NCBI GenBank assembly: GCA_963666895.2 | Contig: CAXXNS010000010.1 | Span: forward strand, 248,001-312,000 | Direction: 5' to 3' | DNA length: 64,000 bases | Origin: G963666895 sp963666895 | GTDB lineage: Bacteria > Desulfobacterota > Desulfovibrionia > Desulfovibrionales > Desulfovibrionaceae | Shown: positions 1 through 8,493 of the stretch, piece after piece | Layout: the number at the start of each line of letters is the position of its first letter | How positions within the stretch are numbered: position 1 is the stretch's first letter | The notes under the pieces: model-generated | What the model saw: only the letters and a program-made list of their open reading frames with translations | Databases searched by the model: none | What the model was told of the DNA's origin: nothing | Translations under genes and position numbers: made by a program

Positions 1-489
1 CTTGAGCGCCTCGGCGTCCGCCTTGGCCTTGTCGATGATGGCCTGCTTCAGGGCCTCGCCCTGCTGCTGAGCCTGCTCGAGGATGGCCTTCTTCTCCTGC
101 TCCAGATTGGCGATGGAGGACTCCACGCCCTTGAGCTTCTTCTCGGCCTCGGCCTGCCTGGACGAGAGGTCGTCCAGGTCCTCTTTGATCTGCTTGCGCC
201 GACCGCCGAAGAACGCGACGATCTTCTTGCCGGCGGCCCACCAGATGATGCCGACGAAGATAATGAAGTTGACCACGCGCAGGATGAAGTTCATCCACGG
301 AACTCCGTGATGCTCCGCGCCGTCCTGGTGCTCGGCTATTTCCTCATGGGCGTACTCGGCGGCTTCATGAGCCACCTTCTCGGTCTCGCTCTCGGCCTGC
401 GTGGACGCATACACCGAGGCTGCGAAAACCGTGGTCACGGCCAACATGAGAAGCAGCGCGATGACTGTCTCAATCCGTTTCGGTTTCAA
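1..489 (-). CDS. atpF: ATP synthase F0 subunit b (partial, C-terminus off window)
   Basis: Peripheral-stalk subunit b, which links F1 to the membrane F0 ring. 163 codons lie in the window and the C-terminus runs off the left edge. The protein has a basic start, a hydrophobic signal-like segment ending near Ala-Ser-Val-Tyr-Ala (about residues 9-26), a His/Glu-rich linker, the usual subunit b membrane helix (about 62-82), then a long Glu/Lys/Gln-rich coiled coil. Start choice: an AGGAGG core sits 1 nt before an ATG at 495 but 7 nt before an in-frame TTG at 489, so TTG is preferred; ATG at 495 would add two residues. It follows the b' gene on the same strand, as in alpha- and deltaproteobacterial atp operons. 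Seen: frame, start and helices. Family knowledge: the assignment. Confidence 0.85.
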   Translation of the reverse strand, partial: MKPKRIETVIALLLMLAVTTVFAASVYASTQAESETEKVAHEAAEYAHEEIAEHQDGAEHHGVPWMNFILRVVNFIIFVGIIWWAAGKKIVAFFGGRRKQIKEDLDDLSSRQAEAEKKLKGVESSIANLEQEKKAILEQAQQQGEALKQAIIDKAKADAEALK

Positions 490-517
490 GATCATCCCTC
501 CTCAACACGCTTTTCGC

Positions 518-934
518 TTACCCGAGAATCTTCTCGGCGGCCTTGGTGGCATACGCGTCCACTTCGCCCTTGAGCTTGCCCATGGCCGCGCTCATCTCCT
601 GCTGGATCTCGGCCCGGGCGCCCTGCAGCGTACCGGAAGCCTCTTCGCCAGCAGCGGCGAGAATCTTGGTCTCCTCGGACACACCCTCGTCCTTGAACTT
701 GCTGCGCACCTCGACACCCTCCCTGCGGGCGGTGTCCAAGGCGGCCTCGTAGTCCTTGACCTTGACCTCGGCCTGCTCGTTGAACTTCTCGATGCTCCCC
801 ATCTGCTCGGCCATCAGGTCCTTACGCTTCTTGATGACCTGGCGGACGGGCTTGAACAGGAGCAGGTTCAGCACCAGAATGGTGATGATGAAGTTTACGA
901 GTTGAATCAAAATTGATTTATCAGGAACTACCAT
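518..934 (-). CDS. ATP synthase F0 subunit b' (second b-type stalk subunit)
   Basis: 138-residue b-type stalk protein. An N-terminal membrane helix (about residues 8-28) leads into a charged coiled coil (Arg-Gln-Val-Ile-Lys-Lys-Arg-Lys-Asp-Leu region onward) with no second membrane segment. It pairs with the longer b subunit 23 nt downstream to make a heterodimeric stator. The start is supported by a GGGAGGGAG ribosome site 6-7 nt upstream of ATG. It is the first gene of the atp operon visible here and has a plausible promoter upstream (985-1012). The b' label rests on the short length and gene order (b' before b); the two b copies could be swapped in naming. Confidence 0.88.
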   Translation of the reverse strand: MVVPDKSILIQLVNFIITILVLNLLLFKPVRQVIKKRKDLMAEQMGSIEKFNEQAEVKVKDYEAALDTARREGVEVRSKFKDEGVSEETKILAAAGEEASGTLQGARAEIQQEMSAAMGKLKGEVDAYATKAAEKILG

Positions 935-984
935 AAGACGCTCCCTCCCGGTGAGGTTGTGAATATTTTATCAAAGTCTTTGGG

Positions 985-1012
985 ACTTAACGAATTTCAA
1001 GCCTTGTGTCAA
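985..1012 (-). promoter_or_regulatory. Candidate sigma70 promoter for the atp operon
   Basis: On the minus strand, a perfect -35 TTGACA (1007-1012) is followed after 16 nt by TTAAGT (985-990), about 50 nt upstream of the b' start codon. The -10 is weak (3 of 6 matches), so this is a moderate call based on position and the strong -35. Confidence 0.4.
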
Positions 1013-1079
1013 AGGCTTTTTGGACAAAAGAGGCCCGGCCGAAGCGGCATATAACCACCCCTGCCGGCCTGGATTTTTT

Positions 1080-1457
1080 CTAGCCGGCGAGACCCGGTTT
1101 GTCGCCCGGGGATTCCAGGGGCGCAGCGTCCACCTGGCCCATGGTCAACTTGCCCTCAAGCACGGCCCCCTCTTCCACCACCAGCACGGGGGTGCGGATG
1201 TTGCCGTGCAGCTCGGCGCTCTTGTTCAGGACCACCTTCTTGTTGGCCAGCACCTCGCCGGTGAGCTGGCCGGAAAGCACCAACTGGCCCACGGCGATGG
1301 TCCCCTCCACATGGGCCTCGCGGCCGATGACCAGGGTCCCGTCGGACTCCACCTCGCCCGAAAAGTTGCCGTCGATGCGCACCGAGCCCTGGAAGTGCAG
1401 CCGTCCGTTATAGTTGGTTCCAGCCCCGAGAAAGGCATTGATCTCGTCTTTGCCCAT
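1080..1457 (-). CDS. Bactofilin
   Basis: 125-residue polymer-forming cytoskeletal protein (DUF583/bactofilin). The centre, about residues 15-110, is a run of short beta-helix repeats with regularly spaced Gly/Val/Leu and the family's typical pattern of small turns (for example Ile-Asp-Gly-Asn-Phe-Ser-Gly and Val-Glu-Gly-Thr-Ile). No membrane segment or signal peptide. It lies 40 nt downstream of rodA on the same strand, so it looks like the last gene of the mreB-mreC-mreD-mrdA-rodA operon, which fits a role in cell shape or envelope growth. A ribosome site AAGGA lies about 10 nt before the ATG. Function beyond filament formation is inferred from context. Confidence 0.9.
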   Translation of the reverse strand: MGKDEINAFLGAGTNYNGRLHFQGSVRIDGNFSGEVESDGTLVIGREAHVEGTIAVGQLVLSGQLTGEVLANKKVVLNKSAELHGNIRTPVLVVEEGAVLEGKLTMGQVDAAPLESPGDKPGLAG

Positions 1458-1497
1458 GTTCTTTTTTTCCTTTGAAGCCTTCGGCCGGGAAGAACCC

Positions 1498-2610
1498 CTA
1501 GCCGTGTTTGAACAGGTACCTGCGCATGGATACGTTGAGCACGAGGCCCACGAGGAAGAAGTTCACCAGAGTGGCGGTACCCCCGTAACTGAGGAACGGC
1601 AATGGTATTCCCACCACCGGCATCAGCCCGAGCACCATACCCATGTTGATGAGGATTTGCCAGAAAAAATAGAAGAACACCCCGGCCGCCAGGTAGCTGC
1701 CGAAAAGGTCCTTGGATTGCCGGGCCGTGACCACCATCTGATAAAGGAAGACGCAGAGCAGGGACAGGAGGACCACCGAGCCCACGAACCCCCACTCCTC
1801 GCCAAAAACCGCGAAGGCGAAGTCCGTGTGCTTCTCGGGCAGGAAGCGAAGCTGGCTCTGGGTTCCGCCCAGGAAGCCCTTGCCCCATATCTGGCCCGAG
1901 CCGATGGCGATCTCGCTCTGCAGCTTGTGGTAGCCCGCGCCGCGCGGGTCCATGCTGGGATCCATAAAGGAAAGGATGCGCTGCTTCTGGTAGTCGTGGA
2001 GCGCGAACCAGCCCAGGGGGATCAGGCAGGGCACGGCCACCAGCAGGGTCTTGAACACCTTGGGGGTCAGCCCCCTGAACAGGACCATGCCGCCCAGGAT
2101 CATGAGCACGATGAGCCCGCTGCCCAGGTCCGGCTGGAGGACGATGAGCCCGGTGGGGATGAGCCCCACGCCCACCACGTAGCCCAGGCGCACGAACCCG
2201 AGCCGCTGCTTCTCCCGGGCCAGGATGCGCGCGGCCACGATGAGCACGGAGATCTTGGCCAGCTCGCTGGGCTGGAAGTTGAAGAAGCCCAGGTCCAGCC
2301 AGCGCTTGGCCCCGGAGATATGCTTGCCCGCGAAGAACACGGCCAGCAGCAGGGCCACGGAGATCCAGAACAGGGGCCAGGCCGCGGACTTGAGGTGGCG
2401 GTAGTCCACCACCATGGTCAGGACCATGATGGTGATGCCCAGCAGGCCCCAGATGAGCTGCTTCTGGTAGAAGGCGTACACGCTCATGCCCTCTTCCAGG
2501 CGGAACCCGCTGGCCGAGTAGAGGTTCAGGACCCCGAACACGAACAGGAGCACGGTCAGGACGAACAGGGTCCAGTTGACCGAGGCCAGATAGCCGCGCA
2601 CCAGGCTCAT
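1498..2610 (-). CDS. rodA: RodA, SEDS-family peptidoglycan glycosyltransferase
   Basis: 370-residue polytopic membrane protein of the SEDS family, the glycan polymerase of the elongasome working with PBP2. About ten hydrophobic segments are visible. Family signatures include an early Gly-Ala-Lys-Arg-Trp stretch, Gln-Pro-Ser-Glu-Leu-Ala-Lys, Leu-Gln-Pro-Asp-Leu-Gly-Ser (catalytic Asp loop), His-Thr-Asp-Phe-Ala-Phe, and a C-terminal Pro-Leu-Pro-Phe-Leu-Ser-Tyr-Gly-Gly motif. The start is set by an ATGA overlap with the mrdA stop; a longer upstream reading in the same frame would run into mrdA and is not used. It is translationally coupled to mrdA and followed by bactofilin. Confidence 0.96.
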   Translation of the reverse strand: MSLVRGYLASVNWTLFVLTVLLFVFGVLNLYSASGFRLEEGMSVYAFYQKQLIWGLLGITIMVLTMVVDYRHLKSAAWPLFWISVALLLAVFFAGKHISGAKRWLDLGFFNFQPSELAKISVLIVAARILAREKQRLGFVRLGYVVGVGLIPTGLIVLQPDLGSGLIVLMILGGMVLFRGLTPKVFKTLLVAVPCLIPLGWFALHDYQKQRILSFMDPSMDPRGAGYHKLQSEIAIGSGQIWGKGFLGGTQSQLRFLPEKHTDFAFAVFGEEWGFVGSVVLLSLLCVFLYQMVVTARQSKDLFGSYLAAGVFFYFFWQILINMGMVLGLMPVVGIPLPFLSYGGTATLVNFFLVGLVLNVSMRRYLFKHG

Positions 2611-4457
2611 TGGACCTCCCCGGACTCGCCGGTCCCGGTCCCGTCGGCCTGGACCACCTCGAAGCGCTCGGGCGCCTCGGTGTACAGATAGTCGATGATC
2701 CCCTTGAGCACGGGTCCGGCCCCGGACGAGCCGTGCAGGCCGTGCTCGACCATGACCGCGATGGCGTAGCTGCGGCCGCCGGCCTCGGCGAACCCGCACA
2801 TCCAGGCGTGGTCGCGCAGCTTGTAGGGAATCTTGTCGTCCGGCAGGGCCTTGAGCTCGTCGGTCAGCCGGGCCACCTGGGCGGTGCCGGTCTTGGCGCC
2901 CACGGTCACCCCCGGGGTCCGGGCCCGCCAGCAGGTGCCGCCCGGGTCGGCCACCGTATGCACCATGGCGCTCTTGATGATGTCCCTGTCCTGCGGGTCC
3001 AGGGGGATAAGGCCCTGGACCAGGGGGGCCGCGTCGGACAGGAGCTGGGGCTTGAGCAGTCGTCCGCCGTTGATGAGCGCGGAGATGAAGCGGGCCATCT
3101 GCAGGGGCGTGACCAGGGTGTAGCCCTGGCCGATGGCCAGGTTCAGGTCCTCGCCCTTTTGCCACCGCTCGCCGAACGTCTTTTCCTTCCATTCGCGGGT
3201 CGGGATGAGCCCTCCCTTTTCATGGGGCAGGTCGATGCCCGTGGGCTTGCCGAAGCCGCAGGCCATGGCGAACTTGCTGATGCGGTCCACGCCCAGGCGC
3301 ATGCCCAGCCGGTAGAAATACACGTCGCAGGACTCCACCAGGGCCCGCTTGAGGTTCACGGTGCCGTGGCCCCCGGAACGCCAGCAGCGGAAGATGTGCT
3401 TGCCCAGGGCCACGTAGCCCGGGCAGTGCACGGTCTCGGCCGGATTGAGCATGTCGTTGGACAGGCCGCACCCGGCCATGACCAGCTTGAACACCGAGCC
3501 CGGCGGATAGGCGGCCTGGGTGACCCGGTTCAGGAGCGGGTGCATGGGATCGTCGTTCAGGGCCTTCCACTGGGCCGAGCTGACGCCCATGGAGAACACG
3601 TTGGGGTCGAACCCGGGCGCGCTGATCAGGGCCTTGAGCCGTCCGGTATCAGCCTCCATGACCACCACCACCCCGGCCTTGCCCTCCATGAGCTCGGCCG
3701 CGCGCTGCTGGAGCCCCAGGTCGATGGACAGGGCCAGATTCTCCCCGGCCTCGGGCAGGCGGATCACGTGGCCCTCCAGGCGGCGGCCCGTGACGTCCAC
3801 CTGGTAGCTCTTAAGCCCCTTTTCGCCGCGCAGGTCCGGCTCCAGGGTGCGCTCCAGCCCGGCCTTGCCCACCAGATCGCCCAGGGACAGGCCCGGGTCG
3901 GCCTCGATCTCCTTCTCGTTGGCCTCGGCCACGTAGCCCAGGATGTGGCTGAACAGGATGCCGTAGGCGTAGTTGCGCCGGGCGCGGACCACGATCTCCA
4001 GTCCGGGCCAGCGCAAAGCCCGGGACTCCACCGCGGCCAGCTGCTCGTAGCTCAGGTTGGGCACCAGGATCAGGGCCTCGAAGGGCTTGGCCCGGGACAC
4101 GTTCTTCTTGTACGCGGCGGACAGCTCGGCCCGGTCCACCCCGGTCCACAGGGAGACCGCGTCCAGGGTGGCCGTGACGTCCCGGCAGTCCTCGCGGATC
4201 AGGGCCAGGGCGTAGGCCGGCTCGTTGGTGGCCAGCAGGTCGCCCCGGGCGTCGCTGACCAGGCCCCGGGGCGCGTACAGGGCCTCCTGGCGGGTCTGGT
4301 TCTCCCGGGCCTTTTCAGCGAACTCGTGGCCCCGGTGGACCTGCAGGAACCAAAGCCGCACCGAGAACAGGCAGAACACGACCAGGATGAGCACCTGGAG
4401 GAGCACCAGCCCGGAACGGGGCGGCGTCTTGTCGCGGGGATCAAGCAGGTCGCTCAT
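2607..4457 (-). CDS. mrdA: Penicillin-binding protein 2 (elongasome transpeptidase)
   Basis: 616-residue class B PBP that cross-links peptidoglycan during cell elongation. A short cytoplasmic tail and one membrane anchor (about 16-36) precede the dimerization domain (starting near Tyr-Ala-Pro-Arg-Gly-Leu) and the transpeptidase domain. Active-site motifs are SxxK at Ser321-Lys324 (in Pro-Pro-Gly-Ser-Val-Phe-Lys), SxD at Ser376-Asp378 (Ser-Cys-Asp, the PBP2-type version of SxN) and Lys522-Thr-Gly-Thr. Length is normal for the family. The 5' end overlaps mreD by 17 nt and the 3' end overlaps rodA by 4 nt, so the three are tightly coupled. Confidence 0.96.
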   Translation of the reverse strand: MSDLLDPRDKTPPRSGLVLLQVLILVVFCLFSVRLWFLQVHRGHEFAEKARENQTRQEALYAPRGLVSDARGDLLATNEPAYALALIREDCRDVTATLDAVSLWTGVDRAELSAAYKKNVSRAKPFEALILVPNLSYEQLAAVESRALRWPGLEIVVRARRNYAYGILFSHILGYVAEANEKEIEADPGLSLGDLVGKAGLERTLEPDLRGEKGLKSYQVDVTGRRLEGHVIRLPEAGENLALSIDLGLQQRAAELMEGKAGVVVVMEADTGRLKALISAPGFDPNVFSMGVSSAQWKALNDDPMHPLLNRVTQAAYPPGSVFKLVMAGCGLSNDMLNPAETVHCPGYVALGKHIFRCWRSGGHGTVNLKRALVESCDVYFYRLGMRLGVDRISKFAMACGFGKPTGIDLPHEKGGLIPTREWKEKTFGERWQKGEDLNLAIGQGYTLVTPLQMARFISALINGGRLLKPQLLSDAAPLVQGLIPLDPQDRDIIKSAMVHTVADPGGTCWRARTPGVTVGAKTGTAQVARLTDELKALPDDKIPYKLRDHAWMCGFAEAGGRSYAIAVMVEHGLHGSSGAGPVLKGIIDYLYTEAPERFEVVQADGTGTGESGEVQ

Positions 4458-4908
4458 GGCTTCTCAACCGTTGCGGGTACCAGGTGTCGGCCAGCCACCA
4501 AACGGCCGGGAACAGCAGGGTCTGGAGCAGGGCCCGGCCCATGAGGGGCTCCACGAACAGGTGGATCTCCTCCAGCCCGGCCAAAGCCAGGGTCAGGCCC
4601 ACCATCCAGCAGCCCAGCACCAACCCGGTCAGGCAGGCGAACAGGAAACTCTTCTGGTCGAACAGCCAGCGCCCCACCTGAAAGAACAGGATCAGGCCGC
4701 CGTACCAGGCCGGGCCGAAGCCGAAGGCCAGGCCGCCCAGCCCCTCCTGGAGCACCAGCCAGACCACGACCAGCCAGGCGATGGCCCCGGGCCGCTCCTC
4801 CTGCAGGGCCAGCAGCAGGCCGGGCGCCAGAAAGTCCACGCCGGGCACGTACTCCTGGAGCCAAATCCCGGCCAGGGTGTAGCACAGCCACCAGAACGCC
4901 CGGTACAC
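4441..4908 (-). CDS. mreD: Rod shape-determining protein MreD
   Basis: 155-residue integral membrane protein with about five hydrophobic segments; MreD links MreB/MreC to the cell-wall synthases. Sequence is poorly conserved in this family, so the call rests on size, topology and its place between mreC and mrdA. GTG start with a strong GGAGGAG site 5-6 nt upstream; it begins 3 nt after the mreC stop. Confidence 0.88.
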   Translation of the reverse strand: MYRAFWWLCYTLAGIWLQEYVPGVDFLAPGLLLALQEERPGAIAWLVVVWLVLQEGLGGLAFGFGPAWYGGLILFFQVGRWLFDQKSFLFACLTGLVLGCWMVGLTLALAGLEEIHLFVEPLMGRALLQTLLFPAVWWLADTWYPQRLRSHERPA

Positions 4909-4911
4909 GGC

Positions 4912-5787
4912 TCACTCCTCCGCGGCCGGGGTTCCGTTGCCTTCGGGTCCCACCACGTCCGGGGGTGTGCCGGGCCGGAGCATGCGCAGGAGCAGAACCT
5001 CCTCCAGCCGGTCGGGGTCGGCCAGGGGCCGGGCCCGGACCGTGAGGAACAGAGAGATGTCCGAGCGCTCCACCTCGGTGACCACGGCCACGGGCAGCCC
5101 CTTGGGAAAGACCCCGCCCATGCCCGAGGTGACCAGAACCTCGCCGGGCTCCAGCAGGGCGTTGAGATTCACGTAGTCCACCACCAGGTCGCTGTCCGGG
5201 CCGTCCCCGCGGGCGATGCCCTGGGTGCGGGTCATTGCGCCGATGACCGGGATGCGGGAGTTGGGGTCGTGGGCCAGAAGCACGGTGCAGGTGGTGGAAC
5301 CGACCCGCATGACCCGGCCGACCACGCCCTCGGGCGTGATGACCGGCGCGTCCGGGGCCACCCCGGAAAAGGAGCCGTGGTCCAGGACGATGGTCCGCAG
5401 GGCCGCGGCCGGGCCCAGGCCCTGGCCCACCACCCGGGCGCCCTGGAACCCCCAGCCCGGGGCCGGGGAGAACCCGAGCAGATGCTCCAGGCGCAGGGCG
5501 GAGCGGGCCTTTTCCTTGAGCTCCACGTTCTCCAGCACCAGCCGTTCCACTTCGGAGGCCAGGCGCTGGTTCTCCTGCTGCACGTTGACCAGGGACACGT
5601 ACCGGTCCACCAGGGAGTCCACCTTGTCGCCCACCCACTTGCCGGGCCGGATGACCCAGGTGGCGAATTCCAGACCGAGGCTGGAGGCCAGCGAGTCGAG
5701 ATGGCCGGTGCGCAGGTTCCAGGTGTACAGGCCCAGGTAGAGGAAGAGCCCGGCCAGGAAAAGAAGGGCGACTCGCTTCAGCTTCAC
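4912..5787 (-). CDS. mreC: Rod shape-determining protein MreC
   Basis: 291-residue bitopic protein: one N-terminal membrane helix (about 5-25), a coiled coil (about 68-105), then the periplasmic double beta-barrel domain with MreC signatures such as Gly-Val-Val-Gly-Arg-Val and Val-Thr-Ser-Gly-Met-Gly-Gly-Val-Phe-Pro-Lys-Gly. It scaffolds the elongasome outside the membrane. GTG start, 10 nt after mreB, without a clear ribosome site, which suggests translational coupling to mreB. Confidence 0.94.
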   Translation of the reverse strand: MKLKRVALLFLAGLFLYLGLYTWNLRTGHLDSLASSLGLEFATWVIRPGKWVGDKVDSLVDRYVSLVNVQQENQRLASEVERLVLENVELKEKARSALRLEHLLGFSPAPGWGFQGARVVGQGLGPAAALRTIVLDHGSFSGVAPDAPVITPEGVVGRVMRVGSTTCTVLLAHDPNSRIPVIGAMTRTQGIARGDGPDSDLVVDYVNLNALLEPGEVLVTSGMGGVFPKGLPVAVVTEVERSDISLFLTVRARPLADPDRLEEVLLLRMLRPGTPPDVVGPEGNGTPAAEE

Positions 5788-5797
5788 TTGGTGTTAC

Positions 5798-6838
5798 TTA
5801 GTCTGTGCAGATTTCCCTATAGAGATCAATATCGTCCAGAGCCCGACCGGAGCCGATGACAACGGCGGTCAGGGGGTCGTCCACCACGGTGATGGGCAAC
5901 TGGGTCTCGTGCTGGAGCAGGGAGTCGATGCCCCGCAGCAGCGCGCCGCCGCCGGTGAGCACGATGCCCCGGTCCACGATGTCCGCGGCCAGCTCGGGCG
6001 GGGTCTGCTCCAGGGCGATGCGCACGCCCTGCACGATGCCGTCCACCTGCTCGGAGATGGCCTCGCGGACCTCCTCGTCGGTGATGAGCCGGTTCTGGGG
6101 GATGCCGGTGACCAGGTCGCGGCCCTTGACCTCCATCTCGCGCTGGCCGTCCACGGGGTAGGCCGAGCCGATGGTGGTCTTGATCTCCTCGGCCGTGGAT
6201 TCGCCGATGAGCATGTTGTACTTGCGTTTCACGTGCTGCATGATGGCCTCGTCCATCTTGTCGCCGCCGATGCGGATGGACTTGGCGTACACGATGCCGG
6301 ACAGGGAGATGACCGCGATCTCCGTGGTGCCGCCGCCGATGTCCACCACCATGTTGGAGGTGGGCTCGTTGATGGGCAGGTCCGCGCCGATGGCCGCGGC
6401 CATGGGCTCCTCGATGAGGTAGACCTCACGGGCACCGGCCGACTGGGCCGATTCCTTGACCGCGCGTTTCTCCACCTGGGTGATGCCCGTGGGCACGCAG
6501 ATCATGATCCTGGGTCGGACCAGGCGGCGCGAATTGTGAACCTTGTAGATGAAGTGCCGGAGCATGGCCTCGGTGACCTCGAAGTCGGCGATGACGCCGT
6601 CCTTCATGGGCCGGATGGCCACGATGTTGCCAGGGGTGCGGCCCAGCATGCGCTTGGCCTCGGCTCCCACGGCCAGCACGGTCTTGCCGCCCCGGGAGTC
6701 CTTTTTCACGGCCACCACCGAGGGCTCGGACAGGAGAACGCCCTTGCCCTTGACGTAGACCAGGGTGTTGGCGGTGCCCAGGTCGATGGCCAGGTCCGTG
6801 GAAAACGAACCGATGATCTTGTTCAACAGCTTGATCAT
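5798..6838 (-). CDS. mreB: Rod shape-determining protein MreB (actin-like filament)
   Basis: 346-residue bacterial actin homologue that guides lateral wall synthesis. Phosphate-1 motif Asp-Leu-Gly-Thr-Ala-Asn-Thr near residue 19, Asp-Ile-Gly-Gly-Gly-Thr-Thr (phosphate-2) near 167, and the adenosine motif Leu-Thr-Gly-Gly-Gly-Ala-Leu near 296 are all present. Length is typical. First gene of the shape operon, preceded by AGAGGA about 7 nt before ATG, and divergent from the radical SAM gene at 6996 across a 157-nt gap in which no convincing promoter could be picked. Confidence 0.97.
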   Translation of the reverse strand: MIKLLNKIIGSFSTDLAIDLGTANTLVYVKGKGVLLSEPSVVAVKKDSRGGKTVLAVGAEAKRMLGRTPGNIVAIRPMKDGVIADFEVTEAMLRHFIYKVHNSRRLVRPRIMICVPTGITQVEKRAVKESAQSAGAREVYLIEEPMAAAIGADLPINEPTSNMVVDIGGGTTEIAVISLSGIVYAKSIRIGGDKMDEAIMQHVKRKYNMLIGESTAEEIKTTIGSAYPVDGQREMEVKGRDLVTGIPQNRLITDEEVREAISEQVDGIVQGVRIALEQTPPELAADIVDRGIVLTGGGALLRGIDSLLQHETQLPITVVDDPLTAVVIGSGRALDDIDLYREICTD

Positions 6839-6995
6839 GAATGTTCCTCTTCGGATCAGAATGCCCGTGACGATGTCGGCTAGGAAAAGGCCGCGGCTTC
6901 AGGTAGCGTGGCCGCGGGCGACACGTCCTCTGGTAGCAGACAAACCACCGGCGGGCAACAGGCTCCGCGGCATTTCCCGCTAAAGAGGCCCCAAT

Positions 6996-7928
6996 ATGCG
7001 ACCCTACACAACCTTGTCCGACCATCTGCGGGAACGGTTCGGCGTCCGGGTGCAGAAGGTGCCCCTGGACGCGGGCGCGGGCTGCCCCAATCGCGACGGC
7101 ACCCTGTCGCGGTCGGGCTGCCTGTTCTGTTCGCCCCGGGGTTCGGGCACGGGCGCGGCCGCCAAGGGGATATCCCTGGCCGACCAGTGGGCCGAACTGG
7201 CCCCCAGGATTGTCGCACGATATGGGGCCCGGTCCGGCTCCACGGATAAACGAATTCGGCTCATGGCCTATCTCCAGGCGTTCACCAACACCCACGGCCC
7301 GGTGGAGCGGCTGGCCCGCGTGCTGGAGGAGACGGCCGGGCTGGACGGCGCGGCCGGCCTGTCCATCGGCACCCGGCCCGACTGCTGTGAGGACCACAAG
7401 CTGAACCTGCTGGCCGGGCTGCGCGACAGGGGATTTGATCCCGTTTTCCTGGAGCTGGGCCTGCAATCAAGCAACGACGACACCCTGCGCCGCATCAACC
7501 GGGGCCACGACGCGGCCTGCCTGGCCGACGCGGCAAAGCGGGCCGCGGCCAAGGGGCTGGAGGTGGTGGTCCACGTCATGGCCGGGCTGCCCGGCGAAGG
7601 GTTGGACGAGCTGCTGGCCACCATGGACTTTATCAACGACCTGCCCGTGGCCGGAATCAAGCTGCACAACACCTACGTGTGCAAGGGCACGGGCCTGGAG
7701 CGGCTCTGGCGAAGCGGGGAGTACGTGCCGCCCACGCTGGAGCAGTACGCGGACTGGGCGGCCCAGGCCCTGGTCCGGCTGCGCAGGGACATCATCGTCC
7801 ACCGCGTCACCGGCGACCCGGCCCCGGACGAGCTGGCCGCTCCGAACTGGGCCGGTGACAAGCAAAGGGTGCTGGCCGCCCTGGAAGCCTCGGTGGAAAC
7901 GGCCCTGACTCGCACCGCAAAGACGTGA
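6996..7928 (+). CDS. TIGR01212/YhcC-type radical SAM protein
   Basis: 310-residue radical SAM enzyme. The cluster ligands come early in the unusual spacing Cys-Pro-Asn-Arg-Asp-Gly-(x6)-Cys-Leu-Phe-Cys (near residues 30-45), which is the hallmark of the YhcC/TIGR01212 family; the common CxxxCxxC form is absent. Other family features are Ile-Gly-Thr-Arg-Pro-Asp-Cys and Glu-Leu-Gly-Leu-Gln-Ser. The substrate is not established for most of this family; relatives have been tied to tRNA or metabolite modification. Ribosome site AAAGAGG lies 7 nt before ATG. Stands alone, divergent from mreB. Confidence 0.88.
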   Translation: MRPYTTLSDHLRERFGVRVQKVPLDAGAGCPNRDGTLSRSGCLFCSPRGSGTGAAAKGISLADQWAELAPRIVARYGARSGSTDKRIRLMAYLQAFTNTHGPVERLARVLEETAGLDGAAGLSIGTRPDCCEDHKLNLLAGLRDRGFDPVFLELGLQSSNDDTLRRINRGHDAACLADAAKRAAAKGLEVVVHVMAGLPGEGLDELLATMDFINDLPVAGIKLHNTYVCKGTGLERLWRSGEYVPPTLEQYADWAAQALVRLRRDIIVHRVTGDPAPDELAAPNWAGDKQRVLAALEASVETALTRTAKT

Positions 7929-7998
7929 AACCGCGACCGGTTGGCGCATTGTTCACGAAAATCTTCACACCAGGGCCTTGAATTGGTATGAGTTAGGG

Positions 7999-8490
7999 AT
8001 GCGCTCAATAGAATGGATCGTGGCCCCGCCCCTGGCGTTGGGCCTGGAATGGACCGGAGACGCCCTGACGGGCATCACCCTGGACTACGCCCAGGGACAC
8101 GTGCAGAACCCGTCCCTCACGGACGTGGGCCAGGCCCTGGCCCTGGCGCTCGGGCGCTACGTCCATGGCCTTGATCCCCAATGGCCGGACCTGGACCTGG
8201 ACTTCGACGCCCTGCCCCCGTTCACGGGCCGGGTCCTGCGCACCCTGCGGGAACAGGTGGGCTTCGGACGCACCGTGAGCTATGGGGAGCTGGCCGCCCT
8301 GGCCGGGAACCCCAACGCGGCCCGGGCCGTGGGACGGGCCCTGGCCCGCAACCCCTGGCCCCTGGTGGTCCCCTGCCACCGCGTGCTGGGCTCGGACGGC
8401 TCCCTGACCGGGTTCACCAACCCCTCGGGCCTGGAGCTCAAGCAGAACCTCCTGGCCCTGGAAGGGGCCCGGCCCCGCGCCGCCAACTAA
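7999..8490 (+). CDS. ogt: Methylated-DNA-[protein]-cysteine S-methyltransferase (Ogt/MGMT)
   Basis: 163-residue suicide repair protein that moves alkyl groups from O6-alkylguanine to its own cysteine. The active-site motif Pro-Cys-His-Arg-Val is present, preceded by Ala-Arg-Asn-Pro-Trp-Pro and followed by the usual Gly-Ser-Asp-Gly-Ser-Leu-Thr-Gly-Phe region. The DNA-binding helix-turn-helix (Thr-Val-Ser-Tyr-Gly-Glu-Leu-Ala, then Asn-Ala-Ala-Arg-Ala-Val-Gly) is intact. ATG at 7999 is chosen over an in-frame TTG at 7978, though neither has a strong ribosome site. Convergent with pstA, only 3 nt apart. Confidence 0.92.
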   Translation: MRSIEWIVAPPLALGLEWTGDALTGITLDYAQGHVQNPSLTDVGQALALALGRYVHGLDPQWPDLDLDFDALPPFTGRVLRTLREQVGFGRTVSYGELAALAGNPNAARAVGRALARNPWPLVVPCHRVLGSDGSLTGFTNPSGLELKQNLLALEGARPRAAN

Positions 8491-8493
8491 CCC

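Noticed and set aside
2610..4544. Long plus-strand open frame of about 644 codons opposite mrdA
   Set aside because: GC-rich third positions of mrdA keep the opposite strand open; the reading has no family likeness and is biased in Gln, Gly, Leu and His.
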